From Iodidimonas muriae (GTDB lineage: Bacteria > Pseudomonadota > Alphaproteobacteria > Sphingomonadales > Rhodothalassiaceae): a DNA stretch of 64,000 bases. This document shows, piece after piece, positions 25,510 to 35,607 of this stretch. The position numbers and the translations under genes were made by a program. Position 1 is the stretch's first letter. The number at the start of each line of letters is the position of its first letter. The stretch is taken from the NCBI RefSeq assembly GCF_014647255.1, contig NZ_BMOV01000003.1:124001-188000 (forward strand), written 5' to 3'. The notes under the pieces were generated by a model that was not told the DNA's origin, did no database searches, and saw only the letters and a program-made list of their open reading frames with translations.

Positions 25510-25893
25510 ATGTCGAAATTCCGCACGCCGATCTCGAAAGTTCGCGGCTTTGGCTCGGCCAAATCCGGCGCAGTGCATTGGTGGCACCAAAAAATGACCG
25601 CCATTGCCAATCTTTTTCTTGTTTTGTGGTTTGCCTTCTCGATCATGTCGCTGGGCGGGGCCGATTACGCCACCTTCATCTGGTGGGTACGCGACCCTCT
25701 CGTGACAGTGCTTTTGGTCCTGATGATCGCAAGCCTGTTTTATCATTTCCGGTTGGGCCTGCAGGTGGTGATCGAAGATTATGTGCATAATGAGGGAACG
25801 AAAGCCGTCAGCCTCATTGCGCTCAACCTTGTCACCGCCGGATTGGCCTTGCTCGGCATCCTGTCTGTTCTCAAAGTGTCTTTCGGGGGATGA
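25510..25893 (+). CDS. sdhD: succinate dehydrogenase hydrophobic anchor subunit
   Basis: Second membrane anchor of complex II, 127 residues. [20 protein letters not shown] at the N-terminal side and [20 protein letters not shown] near 77-96, with the conserved His and the DY pair next to the quinone site, are typical of alphaproteobacterial SdhD. Three hydrophobic helices are present. The ATG at 25510 follows GAGGGAGGCAG; a longer frame from 25459 overlaps sdhC. Its stop overlaps the first possible ATG of sdhA by 4 bases. Confidence 0.93.
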   Translation: MSKFRTPISKVRGFGSAKSGAVHWWHQKMTAIANLFLVLWFAFSIMSLGGADYATFIWWVRDPLVTVLLVLMIASLFYHFRLGLQVVIEDYVHNEGTKAVSLIALNLVTAGLALLGILSVLKVSFGG

Positions 25894-27689
25894 CGCCCAT
25901 GTCCGCTGCCTATCCGATTATCGATCACACATTTGATGCCGTGGTGGTCGGCGCTGGGGGCTCCGGCCTGCGCGCCACCATGGGTATTTCGCAAGCCGGC
26001 CTGAAAACCGCCTGCATCACCAAGGTATTTCCCACCCGGTCCCATACCGTGGCCGCACAGGGCGGCATTGCCGCTGCCCTTGGCAATATGGGCGACGATA
26101 CCTGGCAATGGCATGCCTATGACACCGTCAAAGGCTCGGACTGGCTGGGCGATCAGGATGCCATCGAGTATCTTTGCCGCGAAGCCCCCAAGGCCGTTTA
26201 CGAGCTTGAACATTTCGGCGTGCCCTTTTCGCGCACCGAAGAAGGCAAGATCTATCAGCGCGCCTTTGGCGGCATGACCACGAAATATGGTGAAGGCCCG
26301 CCCGCACAGCGCACCTGCGCCGCCGCTGACCGGACCGGCCATGCCATGCTGCATGCGCTTTATCAGCAAAGCCTGAAAAACAAGACCGACTTTTTCATCG
26401 AATATTTCGCCATCGATCTGATCATGGACGATGAAGGCCAGTGCCGGGGCGTGATTGCCATCTGCATGGAGGATGGCTCGATCCATCGCTTCCAGTCCCA
26501 TGCGGTGGTGTTGGCAACCGGCGGTTATGGCCGGGCGTTCTTCTCGGCCACATCGGCCCATACCTGCACCGGCGACGGCGGCGGTATGGTGCTGCGGGCC
26601 GGCCTTTCGCTTCAGGATATGGAATTCGTGCAATTCCATCCCACCGGCGTTTATGGCGCGGGCGTTCTGATCACCGAAGGGGCGCGCGGCGAAGGCGGCT
26701 ATCTCACCAATTCCAAGGGTGAGCGCTTCATGGAACGCTATGCGCCTTCAGCCAAGGATTTGGCCAGCCGCGATGTGGTGTCGCGCTCTATGGCACAGGA
26801 AATCCGTGAAGGCCGCGGCGTGGGCGATGAAGGGGATCATATCCACCTGCATCTGGACCATCTGGACCCTGCAATCCTTGCCGAACGCCTGCCCGGCATT
26901 TCAGAATCTGCCAAGATTTTTGCCGGTGTGGATGTGCGCAAGGAACCGATCCCCGTGGTGCCCACCGTGCATTACAATATGGGCGGTATTCCCACCAATT
27001 ATCATGGCGAAGTGGTGAACCCCACCTCCGGCGACCCCGACCGTGTGGTGCCCGGCCTGTTCGCTGTGGGCGAAGCGGCGTGCGTTTCCGTACATGGTGC
27101 CAACCGTCTTGGCTCCAATTCGCTGATCGACCTTGTGGTGTTTGGCCGCGCCACCGCGTTCCGCGTGGCCGAAACGGTGAAAGCCAACACCAACCACAAG
27201 CCCTTGCCGAAAAACAATGCCGAAATGGCTCTGGGGCGTCTGGATCATTTCCGCAATGCCAATGGCGGCTCACCCACCCCGGAAGTGCGCTTGCATATGC
27301 AAAAAACCATGCAGGCCAATTGCGGCGTGTTCCGCACCGAGGAGGTGCTGCAAGAGGGCAAGGTGAAGATGGACGAGGTCTATGCCCGCATGGACGATCT
27401 CCATGTCTCTGACCGCTCGTTGATCTGGAATTCCGATCTCATTGAAACGCTGGAGCTGGACAATCTGATCGGTCAGGCGATGGTCACCATGCACTGTGCG
27501 GAAAACCGCCATGAATCACGCGGCGCGCATATGCATGAAGATTATCCCAAGCGCAATGATGACGAATGGATGAAGCATACGGTGACGCGCTTTGCCGATG
27601 GCAAGGTGAGCATCGATTACCGCCCCGTGCACGACTATACGTTATCGGACGAATTTGAATATGTGAAGCCGAAGGAACGCGTCTACTAA
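25890..27689 (+). CDS. sdhA: succinate dehydrogenase flavoprotein subunit
   Basis: Catalytic subunit that oxidises succinate to fumarate, linking the TCA cycle to the quinone pool; 599 residues. [17 protein letters not shown] near 17-33 binds FAD, and [20 protein letters not shown] near 50-69 holds the His that carries covalent [27 protein letters not shown] near 246-269 and [15 protein letters not shown] near 361 are the substrate-site motifs. [19 protein letters not shown] and the C-terminal [19 protein letters not shown] are family hallmarks. The start may be the ATG at 25890 (overlapping sdhD) or the one at 25899. Confidence 0.97.
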   Translation: MTPMSAAYPIIDHTFDAVVVGAGGSGLRATMGISQAGLKTACITKVFPTRSHTVAAQGGIAAALGNMGDDTWQWHAYDTVKGSDWLGDQDAIEYLCREAPKAVYELEHFGVPFSRTEEGKIYQRAFGGMTTKYGEGPPAQRTCAAADRTGHAMLHALYQQSLKNKTDFFIEYFAIDLIMDDEGQCRGVIAICMEDGSIHRFQSHAVVLATGGYGRAFFSATSAHTCTGDGGGMVLRAGLSLQDMEFVQFHPTGVYGAGVLITEGARGEGGYLTNSKGERFMERYAPSAKDLASRDVVSRSMAQEIREGRGVGDEGDHIHLHLDHLDPAILAERLPGISESAKIFAGVDVRKEPIPVVPTVHYNMGGIPTNYHGEVVNPTSGDPDRVVPGLFAVGEAACVSVHGANRLGSNSLIDLVVFGRATAFRVAETVKANTNHKPLPKNNAEMALGRLDHFRNANGGSPTPEVRLHMQKTMQANCGVFRTEEVLQEGKVKMDEVYARMDDLHVSDRSLIWNSDLIETLELDNLIGQAMVTMHCAENRHESRGAHMHEDYPKRNDDEWMKHTVTRFADGKVSIDYRPVHDYTLSDEFEYVKPKERVY

Positions 27690-27723
27690 TTTCGCGCAAA
27701 TTCTGGCTGAATGAGGACGAGAC

Positions 27724-28506
27724 ATGGCGAAATTCACATTGCCGAAAAATTCGAAAGTCACCAAAGGCAAGCATGTGCCCGCCCCCGAAGGGGCCAGCAA
27801 TGTGCGGCGGTTCAACGTCTATCGCTACAATCCCGACAGTGGCGAAAACCCGCGCATGGACAGCTATGATCTGGATATGGACAAGTGCGGCCCCATGGTT
27901 CTGGACGCGCTGATCAAGATCAAGAACGAGGTGGATACAACCCTCACCTTCCGCCGCTCCTGCCGCGAAGGGGTGTGCGGGTCTTGCGCCATGAATATCA
28001 ATGGCACCAACACCCTTGCCTGCACTTTGGCGCTTGATGATGTGAAGGGCGATGTGGCGATCCATCCGTTGCCGCACATGCCGATCATCAAGGATCTGGT
28101 GCCGGACATGTCGAATTTCTATGCGCAATATGAATCCATTGAGCCATGGCTGAAAACCACCTCCCCCGATCCTGCGGGTAAGGAACGGCTGCAATCCCAT
28201 GAAGACCGCACCAAGATCGATGGTCTTTATGAATGTATCCTATGCGCCTGTTGCTCCACATCCTGCCCCAGCTATTGGTGGAATTCCGATCGCTATCTGG
28301 GCCCGGCGGCGCTGTTGCAGGCCTATCGCTGGATTGCCGACAGCCGCGATGAAATGGCTGGCGAACGGCTGGATGATCTGGAAGATCCCTTCCGGCTTTA
28401 TCGCTGCCACACCATCATGAACTGCACCAATGTGTGCCCCAAGGGTCTCAACCCCGCCAAGGCCATTGCGGAAATCAAAAAACTGATGGTCGAACGGCAA
28501 ATCTAA
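27724..28506 (+). CDS. sdhB: succinate dehydrogenase iron-sulfur subunit
   Basis: Electron-transfer subunit of complex II, 260 residues. [21 protein letters not shown] near 80-100 binds the 2Fe-2S cluster, [16 protein letters not shown] near 173-188 the 4Fe-4S cluster, and [17 protein letters not shown] near 231-247 the 3Fe-4S cluster, all with intact Cys. It follows sdhA by 34 bp and ends the operon; a strong terminator lies 23 bp after its stop. Confidence 0.97.
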   Translation: MAKFTLPKNSKVTKGKHVPAPEGASNVRRFNVYRYNPDSGENPRMDSYDLDMDKCGPMVLDALIKIKNEVDTTLTFRRSCREGVCGSCAMNINGTNTLACTLALDDVKGDVAIHPLPHMPIIKDLVPDMSNFYAQYESIEPWLKTTSPDPAGKERLQSHEDRTKIDGLYECILCACCSTSCPSYWWNSDRYLGPAALLQAYRWIADSRDEMAGERLDDLEDPFRLYRCHTIMNCTNVCPKGLNPAKAIAEIKKLMVERQI

Positions 28507-28528
28507 AGCCAACGCACCGATCCCCATA

Positions 28529-28566
28529 TAAAAAGGCCGTAGCACGAAAATGCTGCGGCCTTTTTT
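28529..28566 (+). terminator. Rho-independent terminator of the sdh operon
   Basis: Inverted repeat AAGGCCGTAGCA and TGCTGCGGCCTT (one G-U pair) with a short CGAAAA loop, followed by six T. Closes sdhCDAB. Confidence 0.9.
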
Positions 28567-28929
28567 CGTGGCTTATCCGCCCCTGCTTATGTGCTGGGCG
28601 AACGGGCATCCCGGCGATTGGGTCCACATATTTGATCACTGGCATTATAGCCGCGATGCCTCAGAATCCCCCTGTCCTGCCTTGGCGCTCGAATGCGGCC
28701 CGACGGGGCTTCTATCTTTTGAAATATCCGGTTCATGGGTCCACCCTTTCGTTTATACGATCGACACAGCTCCTATTTCCAAAGCCAAAAATATATAATT
28801 CCGATAGAAATAGATGGATTGTTTTGTAACAAGAAACAAAGAATCACTCTCACCTTGCCATTGGCTCCGATCCGGCTCATATCCTATGGCACAGACCATT
28901 CCCGATATGACGAGGACCACAGGCCGATC
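28567..28929. other. 363-bp gap, no gene seen
   Basis: Between the sdh terminator and the septation protein A gene. Open frames here are short, lack ribosome sites and show no family resemblance. The AT-rich part around 28770-28830 probably holds the promoter for the next gene, but no clear boxes can be named. Confidence 0.4.
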
Positions 28930-29535
28930 ATGACAAACACCACCGACCAATCCCGCCCCAAAGCCACGGCCCGACAAAGATTCCTGACCGAGCTAGGCCC
29001 GCTTTTGGTGTTTTTCCTTGTGAATTGGCAGATGGATATTTTCGCCGCCACGGGGGCGTTCATGGCCGCCATGCTGATGGCCATGGCCTATAGCTGGCAC
29101 GCGACAAAGCATATTGCGCCGATGATGTGGGTATCCACGGCTCTTGTGGTGGTGTTCGGCGGGCTCACGCTATGGCTTCATGATGATACGTTCATCAAGC
29201 TAAAGCCCACCATCATCTATATTTTCTTCGCCACCATCTTGATGACGGGGCTGTGGTTCGGGCGGGTGTTTTTGCGCACGGTGCTGGGGGCCGCCTTCCC
29301 GCCCATGACAGACCGCGGCTGGACCATTCTCACCCGCAATTGGGCGCTGTTCTTTATCGGGATGGCAATTTTGAATGAACTTGTGTGGCGCAATTTCTCA
29401 ACAGACAACTGGGTTGCCTTCAAAACCTTCGGGGCAATCCCGCTGACCTTTGTGTTCGCCCTTGCGCAAGCCCCCGTTCTCAGCAGACATCATCTCCCCG
29501 ATGATGCACCAACAACAGAAACCGAAGCGAATTAA
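28930..29535 (+). CDS. yciB: inner-membrane septation protein A (YciB/IspZ family)
   Basis: Polytopic inner-membrane protein of 201 residues linked in enterobacteria to envelope integrity and septation. The family pattern is clear: LGPLLVFFLVNWQMDIFAATGAFMAA near residues 22-47, FGGLTLWLHDDTFIKLKPTIIY near 76-97, and DRGWTILTRNWALFFIGMAILNELVWRN near 128-155. About five membrane helices. The ATG at 28930 is chosen because the earlier in-frame ATG at 28735 would add 65 unconserved residues. Confidence 0.93.
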   Translation: MTNTTDQSRPKATARQRFLTELGPLLVFFLVNWQMDIFAATGAFMAAMLMAMAYSWHATKHIAPMMWVSTALVVVFGGLTLWLHDDTFIKLKPTIIYIFFATILMTGLWFGRVFLRTVLGAAFPPMTDRGWTILTRNWALFFIGMAILNELVWRNFSTDNWVAFKTFGAIPLTFVFALAQAPVLSRHHLPDDAPTTETEAN

Positions 29536-29563
29536 ATGATCCGCCGCATATGAAAGGCTGCCC

Positions 29564-29851
29564 CTAGGCCCAGGCATCCATAGCTTTAGCCATTTTGATA
29601 TCCCTTTCAGACAGCCCATCGGCATCATGGGTGCTCAAGGTGACATCCACCTTATTATAAACATTGAACCATTCAGGGTGGTGGTCCATCTTTTCCGCCA
29701 ACAGCGCCACCCGGCTCATGAACCCGAAAGCCGCATTGAAATCGCTGAACTGGAAGATTTTGCGGATTGCATCACGGCCTTCCACCTGTTCCCATCCCGA
29801 AAGGCTGGCCAGTGCTTCTTCTCGCGCTGCGCCACTTAATGCCTTGACCAT
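29564..29851 (-). CDS. phhB: 4a-hydroxytetrahydrobiopterin dehydratase
   Basis: Pterin-4a-carbinolamine dehydratase that recycles the pterin cofactor of aromatic amino acid hydroxylases; 95 residues. The signature [29 protein letters not shown] (near 52-80) keeps the catalytic His pair and the Trp/Asp. The ATG at 29851 has AAGGAGA eight bases upstream; a longer frame to 29983 is not supported. No hydroxylase gene is next to it. It converges with yciB, 28 bp apart. Confidence 0.92.
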   Translation of the reverse strand: MVKALSGAAREEALASLSGWEQVEGRDAIRKIFQFSDFNAAFGFMSRVALLAEKMDHHPEWFNVYNKVDVTLSTHDADGLSERDIKMAKAMDAWA

Positions 29852-30000
29852 AGAGCCATCTCCTTCTTGTGGTCGTCTCACCAATAAAGCGGCACAGTGG
29901 GCGATCAAGGATTGGCAATCAAGCCTTTGCGGATAGCCCCCGGACACACCGCGTCTTTTTCTACGCAGCATGCCCGGGGTCACGGGAGAACAATGCGGCC

Positions 30001-30294
30001 TTAGCGCCCAAGAGAGGCGCCCATCAGCATCCGCGCCATGGCAACAAGATCGGCTTTTTGCAATTGGGAAATAGCCACATCCACCTTATCGGCAGCCAGA
30101 CGCAAAGCCCGCGCCGACTCTCTGAAACGTTCGCCGGTTTCTTTGATGTTTTTGCAATCAATGCTCAAACTCGCCAGATCCGAACGGGCTTTATGATAGC
30201 TATGGGAAAACACTTCAAAGTCTGCCACGACCTTTGTGTAGCCGGGCATGTCCCCGGAGACTTCCTGTAATGGAGAATGCGGCACGTGGTACAT
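30001..30294 (-). CDS. small helical hypothetical protein
   Basis: 97 residues with no family I recognise. The middle and C-terminal parts look alpha-helical with heptad-like spacing ([70 protein letters not shown], here cited in part), reminiscent of phasin-like or small coiled-coil proteins, but that is only a shape argument. It stands alone between phhB on the same strand and a 490-bp gap. Codon bias is weak, so it could be spurious, though length and composition favour a real gene. Confidence 0.5.
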   Translation of the reverse strand: MYHVPHSPLQEVSGDMPGYTKVVADFEVFSHSYHKARSDLASLSIDCKNIKETGERFRESARALRLAADKVDVAISQLQKADLVAMARMLMGASLGR

Positions 30295-30574
30295 GCTATT
30301 TCCTAATCTCTGCGATCATTTCGCCCGCCGCATAGACGTATCTTTTTCAAAATAGCCTTAGCGCCGGGCGCCCTCTCCAGAGAAAAAGCAAAGAGCGTGC
30401 CAGATCACAAAACAAGGAAAATTCTCTCTTTTATGTGATAATATCGAGAAAAATTTGTATTTTTTCGCATTTTGCAATCGACTTTGCGACCCACGCCCTC
30501 TCTTTTTTCAAAAACCACATTCATCGCATTTTCATCTTCCGGGCCTATTATGCGTTGATGAGCCGCAGGTTTTC

Positions 30575-30679
30575 TCACTGTGTCTGCGTATCATATAGGT
30601 CAGGTCACATGATCCCCTCTTGTGATTTGGTATTTTCCTCCCTGAACTCGGGCAGTGCGTTGGCACTGCCTTTTTTTTT
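30575..30679 (+). ncRNA. candidate small RNA ending in a strong terminator
   Basis: Two inverted repeats follow each other with no open frame: TCACA at 30604-30608 with TGTGA at 30621-30625, and GGCAGTGC-GTTG-GCACTGCC (30651-30670) followed by nine T (30671-30679). The second is a textbook terminator on the plus strand, yet the nearest upstream plus-strand gene ends over 1.1 kb away. That suggests an independent short transcript. The 5' end is a guess. Confidence 0.4.
30650..30679 (+). terminator. Rho-independent terminator (orphan)
   Basis: Perfect 8-bp stem GGCAGTGC/GCACTGCC, four-base loop and nine T. No protein-coding gene lies close upstream on this strand. Confidence 0.85.
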
Positions 30680-30781
30680 AGCGCACCGTTATCAGGCTTG
30701 AACAAACACAGCATCACAGACAACTTGAGTACGCCGCCGGCGCTGCCATATAGAAAGAGCCAATCAGGAAAGGGAGTGATT

Positions 30782-31288
30782 GTGGTATCGGTATTGTTTG
30801 TGTGCATGGGGAATATCTGCCGCTCCCCCATGGCGGAAGGGGCCTTTCGCGCCCGCGCCAAAGCTATCGGGCTACTTGAAAAAAGCCATGGCATTTTCGT
30901 CGATTCCGCTGGCACCACCCATTATCATGCAGGGCAATCCCCCGATCCGCGCGCCATCGCCCTGACCAGCCGCTTGGGCTTTTCCATCAAAAACCAACGC
31001 GCCCGGCAAGCCCTTGCCTCCGATTTCGAAACATTCGACTATATTTTGGCGATGGACCGCGACAATCTTCATTATCTGGAAGGCATCGCCCCCGAACAGC
31101 ACCGGCACAAGCTCTCCTTGATGCTGTCCCATGCCCCCCAAGTTCGACTGGATGAAGTCCCCGACCCTTATTATGGCGGCGACGAGGGCTTCGAGCGATG
31201 CTTTCGTCTGATTGATCAGGCTGCCCAAGCGGTATTGGATAAAATTCTTGCCAAACATTTCCCCGATCATGGGCGAAACGTCCCTTGA
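30782..31288 (+). CDS. low-molecular-weight protein-tyrosine-phosphatase
   Basis: LMW phosphatase of 168 residues. The active-site loop VCMGNICRSPMAEG near residues 7-20 has the CxxxxxR(S) pattern, followed by VDSAGTTHYHAGQSPDPRA near 40-58, and the general-acid Asp is in DEVPDPYYGG near 124-133. The start is placed at a GTG with AGGAAAGGGAG just upstream, giving the family start VSVLFVCMGN; the frame extends back to 30698 without support. Not next to a tyrosine kinase gene, so its substrate is unknown. Confidence 0.93.
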   Translation: MVSVLFVCMGNICRSPMAEGAFRARAKAIGLLEKSHGIFVDSAGTTHYHAGQSPDPRAIALTSRLGFSIKNQRARQALASDFETFDYILAMDRDNLHYLEGIAPEQHRHKLSLMLSHAPQVRLDEVPDPYYGGDEGFERCFRLIDQAAQAVLDKILAKHFPDHGRNVP

Positions 31289-31386
31289 TCGGCGCCAAGA
31301 ACATCACAGACTAAGCAATAAGTCAGGCTTGCTCAAAAGCGCCCGCTCTTCCATGCTGCTCTTTCATAATAACCGAGGAGGCGACA

Positions 31387-31761
31387 ATGATCGGCTATGT
31401 CACAATCGGCACCAATGATCTGGATAAAGCGGCCCCGTTTTTCGATACGCTTCTGGGGCTAATGGGCGGCACGCGCATGATGGAAGGCGACGGTTTCATT
31501 GCCTGGAGCAAAGGCCAGGACGGCGCCGGCCTTGGGGTCACGAAACCCTTTGATGGCAAGCCCGCAACCGTTGGCAATGGCGTGATGGTGGCACTGGAAG
31601 CCAAATCCCGCGACGAAGTGGATGCCCTTTATAAAAAAGCGCTTGAATTGGGGGCCCGCGACGAAGGGGCGCCGGGCGAGCGTATGGAAGGCTTTTATGC
31701 CGGATATTTCCGCGATCTGGACGGCAATAAATTCAATGTCTTCCATATGAAAATCGACTGA
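31387..31761 (+). CDS. VOC family (glyoxalase/bleomycin-resistance-like) protein
   Basis: 124-residue beta-alpha-beta-beta-beta fold protein of the vicinal oxygen chelate superfamily. IGYVTIGTNDLDKAAPFFDTLLGLMGG at the N-terminus and FYAGYFRDLDGNKFNVFHM at the C-terminus are the paired family modules. The His usually first in the motif (xHxxL) is Thr here (YVTIGTNDL), as in many members of unknown substrate. Ribosome site GAGGAGGCGACA precedes the ATG. Confidence 0.87.
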   Translation: MIGYVTIGTNDLDKAAPFFDTLLGLMGGTRMMEGDGFIAWSKGQDGAGLGVTKPFDGKPATVGNGVMVALEAKSRDEVDALYKKALELGARDEGAPGERMEGFYAGYFRDLDGNKFNVFHMKID

Positions 31762-31841
31762 ATGGCCGGATCGACGACACCAATCGCCCTCCGCCCCCAT
31801 CGGGCTTGACAGGGGCGGACGGAAAGGGCTTTGTCGCCGCC

Positions 31842-32759
31842 ATGATCGATACCATAAAAACACCGGATAGTGTGGTGGGCTGGGTGGGGCGCATACCCCG
31901 CCCAGTGCGCCCCTATCTGCGCTTGATGCGCGCCGACCGTCCGGCAGGGTTCTGGTTGCTGATGTGGCCCGCATGGTGGTCCACAGCCTTTGCCCTGCCA
32001 CCAAACGCCCCCGATTTCTGGCTATTTTGTGCCTTGTTTTTCATTGGCTCCATCGTCATGCGGGGCGCAGGGTGCACATGGAACGATATTGTCGATCGCA
32101 AGCTGGATAAAGCCGTGGCCCGCACCGCCTTGCGCCCTATTCCTGCGGGCGAGGTTACGGTGCAAAAGGCCATTCTATTTGCCATCGTCCTCAGCCTTTC
32201 GGGATTTGCTGTTCTGGTACAGCTCAACAGCTTTGCCATCTTGCTGGGCGTTTTGTCGCTGATTCCGGTAACGATCTATCCCTTTGCCAAGCGCATCACC
32301 AACTGGCCGCAAGCCGTTTTGGGCCTGACCTTCAATTGGGGGGCCTTGATGGGCTGGGCCGCCGCTTTTGGAACGCTTGGCCCCGTCCCCTTGCTGCTTT
32401 ATGCGGGGTGCCTGTTCTGGACCTTGGGCTATGATACCATCTACGCCCATCAGGATAAGGCGGACGATGCCATTGTCGGTGTAAAATCAACCGCGTTGAA
32501 GCTGGGAGATCAATCGGCCCGCTGGATCGCCGGCTTTTATCTGGTTTTCCTGATTGCCACCGGATTTGCCGGTTCTCTGGCTGGCTTTGGCTGGGGCTGG
32601 TGGCCGGGGCTGGTGGCTTTGGCGGGCCATCTGGGCTGGCAAGTGATCCGCCTTGATATCGACGATCCACAGCGTTGCCTTTCCCTTTTCCGTGCCAATT
32701 CCTGGGTGGGCTGGATCGTGTTTCTTTCTGCGATTGCCGGAAAACTCACAGCCTCGTGA
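31842..32759 (+). CDS. ubiA: 4-hydroxybenzoate polyprenyltransferase
   Basis: Membrane prenyltransferase of ubiquinone synthesis, about 305 residues. The first Asp-rich motif CTWNDIVDRKLDKAVART near residue 80 and the second, GYDTIYAHQDKADD near 196-209, bind Mg-diphosphate; PYLRLMRADRPAGFWLLMWPAWW is the typical N-terminal helix and RPIPAGEVT the conserved loop. Eight or nine membrane helices. Start uncertain: ATG at 31842 or a TTG at 31806. ubiD lies 760 bp downstream, so two steps of the same pathway are in this region. Confidence 0.94.
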   Translation: MIDTIKTPDSVVGWVGRIPRPVRPYLRLMRADRPAGFWLLMWPAWWSTAFALPPNAPDFWLFCALFFIGSIVMRGAGCTWNDIVDRKLDKAVARTALRPIPAGEVTVQKAILFAIVLSLSGFAVLVQLNSFAILLGVLSLIPVTIYPFAKRITNWPQAVLGLTFNWGALMGWAAAFGTLGPVPLLLYAGCLFWTLGYDTIYAHQDKADDAIVGVKSTALKLGDQSARWIAGFYLVFLIATGFAGSLAGFGWGWWPGLVALAGHLGWQVIRLDIDDPQRCLSLFRANSWVGWIVFLSAIAGKLTAS

Positions 32760-32900
32760 GGCCGCACGCCCCGATAAAAGGGCATACCGACGATCTTTTT
32801 TACGCAATTCGGCCTTGTGGCATTGCAACATGAGCGCTAGGAAAAGAGCCATCCGGCGGCCCCTTTCCGCCTATCTTATTTTCGTATCAGGAGTGCAGTT

Positions 32901-33428
32901 ATGGACCTCTCTAAAATTGCCATTGGCGAAAACCCACCTTGGGATATCAATGCCATCATTGAGGTGCCTGTTGGCTCCGAACCGGTGAAATATGAGTTGG
33001 ACAAAGAGTCCGGCGCTTTGTTTGTGGATCGCATCTTGCACACTGCCATGCGCTATCCGTGCAATTACGGCTTTATTCCCCACACTTTGGCAGAAGATGG
33101 CGATCCGGTGGACATCATGGTGGCCAACCGCACGCCGGTGGTACCCGGCGCGGTGATGCGCTGCCGCCCGATCGGCGTTTTGGAAATGGAAGACGATGGC
33201 GGCATTGATGCCAAGGTTCTGGTGCTTCCTGTCGATAAGCTGCACCCCTTTTACAAGGGCCTGACAAGCTATAAGGAACTGCCGCAGATCCTGCTGGACC
33301 AGATTACCCATTTCTTCAAGCATTATAAAGATCTTGAAAGCGATAAATGGACCAAGATCACCGGCTGGAAAGATGCCGATGTGGCGGCCGAAACCATTGT
33401 CAAAGCCATCGAGCGCGCAAAGGGATAA
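32901..33428 (+). CDS. ppa: inorganic pyrophosphatase (family I)
   Basis: Soluble pyrophosphatase of 175 residues that pulls biosynthetic reactions forward by hydrolysing PPi. The signature EDGDPVDIMV near 65-74 supplies the three metal Asp, with VEVPVGS-type IIEVPVGSEPVKYELDKESG near 19-38, YPCNYGFIPHTLAEDG near 51 and KYKDLE-type HFFKHYKDLESDKW near 138-151. Good ribosome site AGGAGTGCAGTT before the ATG. Confidence 0.96.
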   Translation: MDLSKIAIGENPPWDINAIIEVPVGSEPVKYELDKESGALFVDRILHTAMRYPCNYGFIPHTLAEDGDPVDIMVANRTPVVPGAVMRCRPIGVLEMEDDGGIDAKVLVLPVDKLHPFYKGLTSYKELPQILLDQITHFFKHYKDLESDKWTKITGWKDADVAAETIVKAIERAKG

Positions 33429-33516
33429 TCCCCTTTCCCTCGTGAGGCATTGCCCGGCCTAAGGCAAAGGGCTATGGCTGGGCCGGACCTGATTTGATCG
33501 GAGGCACCGCCCGGCC

Positions 33517-35043
33517 ATGGCTTTTTCCTCTCTGCGCGATTTCATCGACCATCTGGAACGCACCGGTGATCTGGTGCGGGTTTCGGAACCTGTTTCCACC
33601 CATCTGGAGATGACAGAAATCCAGACCCGCGTTATTGCCGAAGGCGGGCCGGCGATTCTGTTTGAAAATGTGCATGATGAACATGGAAAACCTGCCACAA
33701 TGCCGGTTCTGGTGAACCTTTATGGCACTGTGGCCCGCGTTGCCGGGGCCATTGGCCGCACGCCGGACCAACTGCGCGAAGTGGGGGAAACCCTTGCCTT
33801 TCTGCGCCAGCCCGAACCACCAAAAGGCCTGCGCCAAGCGTGGGAATTGCTTCCCTTGGCCAAACAGGTTCTGGCAATGCGGCCCAAATCCGTGCGCCGC
33901 GCCCTCTGCCAAGAGCAGGTGTTTACCGGCGACGACATCAATCTTGATCGCCTGCCCATTCAAGGCTGTTGGCCCAATGAGCCGGCGCCTTTGATCACAT
34001 GGCCGCTGGTTGTCACCAAAGGACCAACAGACAAGGCCGAAGACAATTACAATCTTGGCATCTACCGCATGCAGAAGCTGGATCAAAAACGCACCCTGAT
34101 GCGCTGGCTCAAGCATCGCGGTGGCGCACAGCAATATGGCCGCTGGGCGAAAGAAAAGCGCGAACCCTTGCCCGCTGCTGTGGTCATCGGTGCCGATCCG
34201 GGCACTACTCTGGCGGCGGTGACGCCTGTTCCCGATACGCTTTCGGAATATCAATTTGCCGGATTGTTACGCGGCAAGCCGGTAGAGCTGGTGGACTGTA
34301 AAACCGTTCCCTTGCAAGTGCCCGCCAATGCCGAGATCGTACTGGAAGGCCATGTCAGCCTTGAAGACTATGGCGATGAAGGGCCTTATGGCGACCATAC
34401 GGGCTATTATAATTCCGTCGAGCCATTTCCGGTGTTCACCCTAAGCGCCATCACCATGCGCCGCGATCCCATCTATCTCAGCACCTATACCGGCCGCCCA
34501 CCCGATGAACCCAGCGTTTTGGGCGAAGCCCTGAACGAAGTGTTCATTCCGCTGATCCGCCAACAATTCCCCGAAATTACCGACTTCTGGTTGCCGCCGG
34601 AGGGCTGCTCCTACCGCATCGCCGTTGTCAGCATGAAGAAAGCCTATGCGGGCCATGCCAAGCGGGTGATGATGGGGGTCTGGTCTTATCTGCGCCAGTT
34701 TATGTACACCAAATTCGTGATTGTGGTGGATGACGATATCGACGCCCGTTCATGGGCCGATGTGATGTGGGCCATGTCCACCCGCATGGACCCGGTGCGC
34801 GATACCACCATGGTGGAAGGCACCCCCATCGATTATCTGGATTTTGCGTCTCCCGTTTCCGGCCTTGGCGGCAAGATCGGATTTGATGCCACCAACAAGC
34901 TGCCGGGCGAAACAAACCGGGAATGGGGCCGGGAGATCGCTATGGAAACCGATATCGTGGATCAGGTCACGGAAAAATGGTCCCGCCTTGGCCTGCCCGG
35001 CACAGGCACACCCATCTGGAAAGGCGCAAAAAAGACCTCCTAA
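33517..35043 (+). CDS. ubiD: 4-hydroxy-3-polyprenylbenzoate decarboxylase
   Basis: Prenylated-FMN-dependent decarboxylase of ubiquinone synthesis, 508 residues. DLRDFIDxLE-type [20 protein letters not shown] at the start, [29 protein letters not shown] near 175-203, [20 protein letters not shown] near 288-307 with the catalytic Glu/Arg neighbourhood, and [21 protein letters not shown] near 400-420 are typical. The flavin prenyltransferase ubiX is not in this window. thpR converges on it with 2 bp between stops. Confidence 0.95.
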   Translation: MAFSSLRDFIDHLERTGDLVRVSEPVSTHLEMTEIQTRVIAEGGPAILFENVHDEHGKPATMPVLVNLYGTVARVAGAIGRTPDQLREVGETLAFLRQPEPPKGLRQAWELLPLAKQVLAMRPKSVRRALCQEQVFTGDDINLDRLPIQGCWPNEPAPLITWPLVVTKGPTDKAEDNYNLGIYRMQKLDQKRTLMRWLKHRGGAQQYGRWAKEKREPLPAAVVIGADPGTTLAAVTPVPDTLSEYQFAGLLRGKPVELVDCKTVPLQVPANAEIVLEGHVSLEDYGDEGPYGDHTGYYNSVEPFPVFTLSAITMRRDPIYLSTYTGRPPDEPSVLGEALNEVFIPLIRQQFPEITDFWLPPEGCSYRIAVVSMKKAYAGHAKRVMMGVWSYLRQFMYTKFVIVVDDDIDARSWADVMWAMSTRMDPVRDTTMVEGTPIDYLDFASPVSGLGGKIGFDATNKLPGETNREWGREIAMETDIVDQVTEKWSRLGLPGTGTPIWKGAKKTS

Positions 35044-35045
35044 CA

Positions 35046-35582
35046 TCAAGCTGTCCCATAACGCTCCACCACCTCATAGGCGGCGGCTTCATGGCCCAAA
35101 TGGCTTTGAAACAAGGTGATATGGGAGATATCAAAGGCTTGGGAGGAAAATCCCATATGCTGCGCCACATAGCCCGCGGCCCGCAATGAACGGCCCCTGA
35201 ACCGCGCCAAGGTGACATGGGGGATATATTTGCGGCTTTCCGGTGCAAGCCCTGCCCTGATCAGCCTTCGGTCAATTTTCTCATGCAAGGCAATCAGCGG
35301 GGCGGGATTTGAAACCCCCACATAAAGAATACGGGGTGCGCGCGGTTTTCCGAACAGGCCCATCCCCTGCAGCGTTACGGAAAAAGCGGGGACAGACAAA
35401 CCCTGAAGGCTTAAGCGCACCTCTTGGGCCGCAACCGGGTCCAGATTGCCGATGAACCGCAAGGTCAGATGCAATTGATCCAAAGCCTGCCAGCGCGCCC
35501 CATCAACCCCGCTGCCCATCATAAGAAGCGATTGTTTCACCTCATTTGGCAATTCCAGCCCGACAAACAAGCGAATCATCAT
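35046..35582 (-). CDS. thpR: RNA 2',3'-cyclic phosphodiesterase
   Basis: 2H-phosphoesterase, 178 residues, with both catalytic motifs: HLTLRFIG near residue 39 and HVTLARFRG near 125 (the second is YIPHVTLARF). N-terminus MMIRLFVGLELPNEV is the family start, with AAGGGGG just upstream of the double ATG. Longer frames to 35738 are unsupported. Physiological substrate is uncertain in bacteria; in vitro activity is on RNA 2',3'-cyclic ends. Confidence 0.92.
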   Translation of the reverse strand: MMIRLFVGLELPNEVKQSLLMMGSGVDGARWQALDQLHLTLRFIGNLDPVAAQEVRLSLQGLSVPAFSVTLQGMGLFGKPRAPRILYVGVSNPAPLIALHEKIDRRLIRAGLAPESRKYIPHVTLARFRGRSLRAAGYVAQHMGFSSQAFDISHITLFQSHLGHEAAAYEVVERYGTA

Positions 35583-35607
35583 AAGGCCCCCTTGGGCGAT
35601 GGCCGTC

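Larger units (their letters stand above)
30295..30781. other. 490-bp intergenic region with structured 3' part
   Basis: No protein gene is supported. The first ~200 bp are AT-rich (TGATAATATCG near 30435 could be a -10 region) and the last ~100 bp hold the candidate small RNA with terminator listed separately. Confidence 0.4.
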
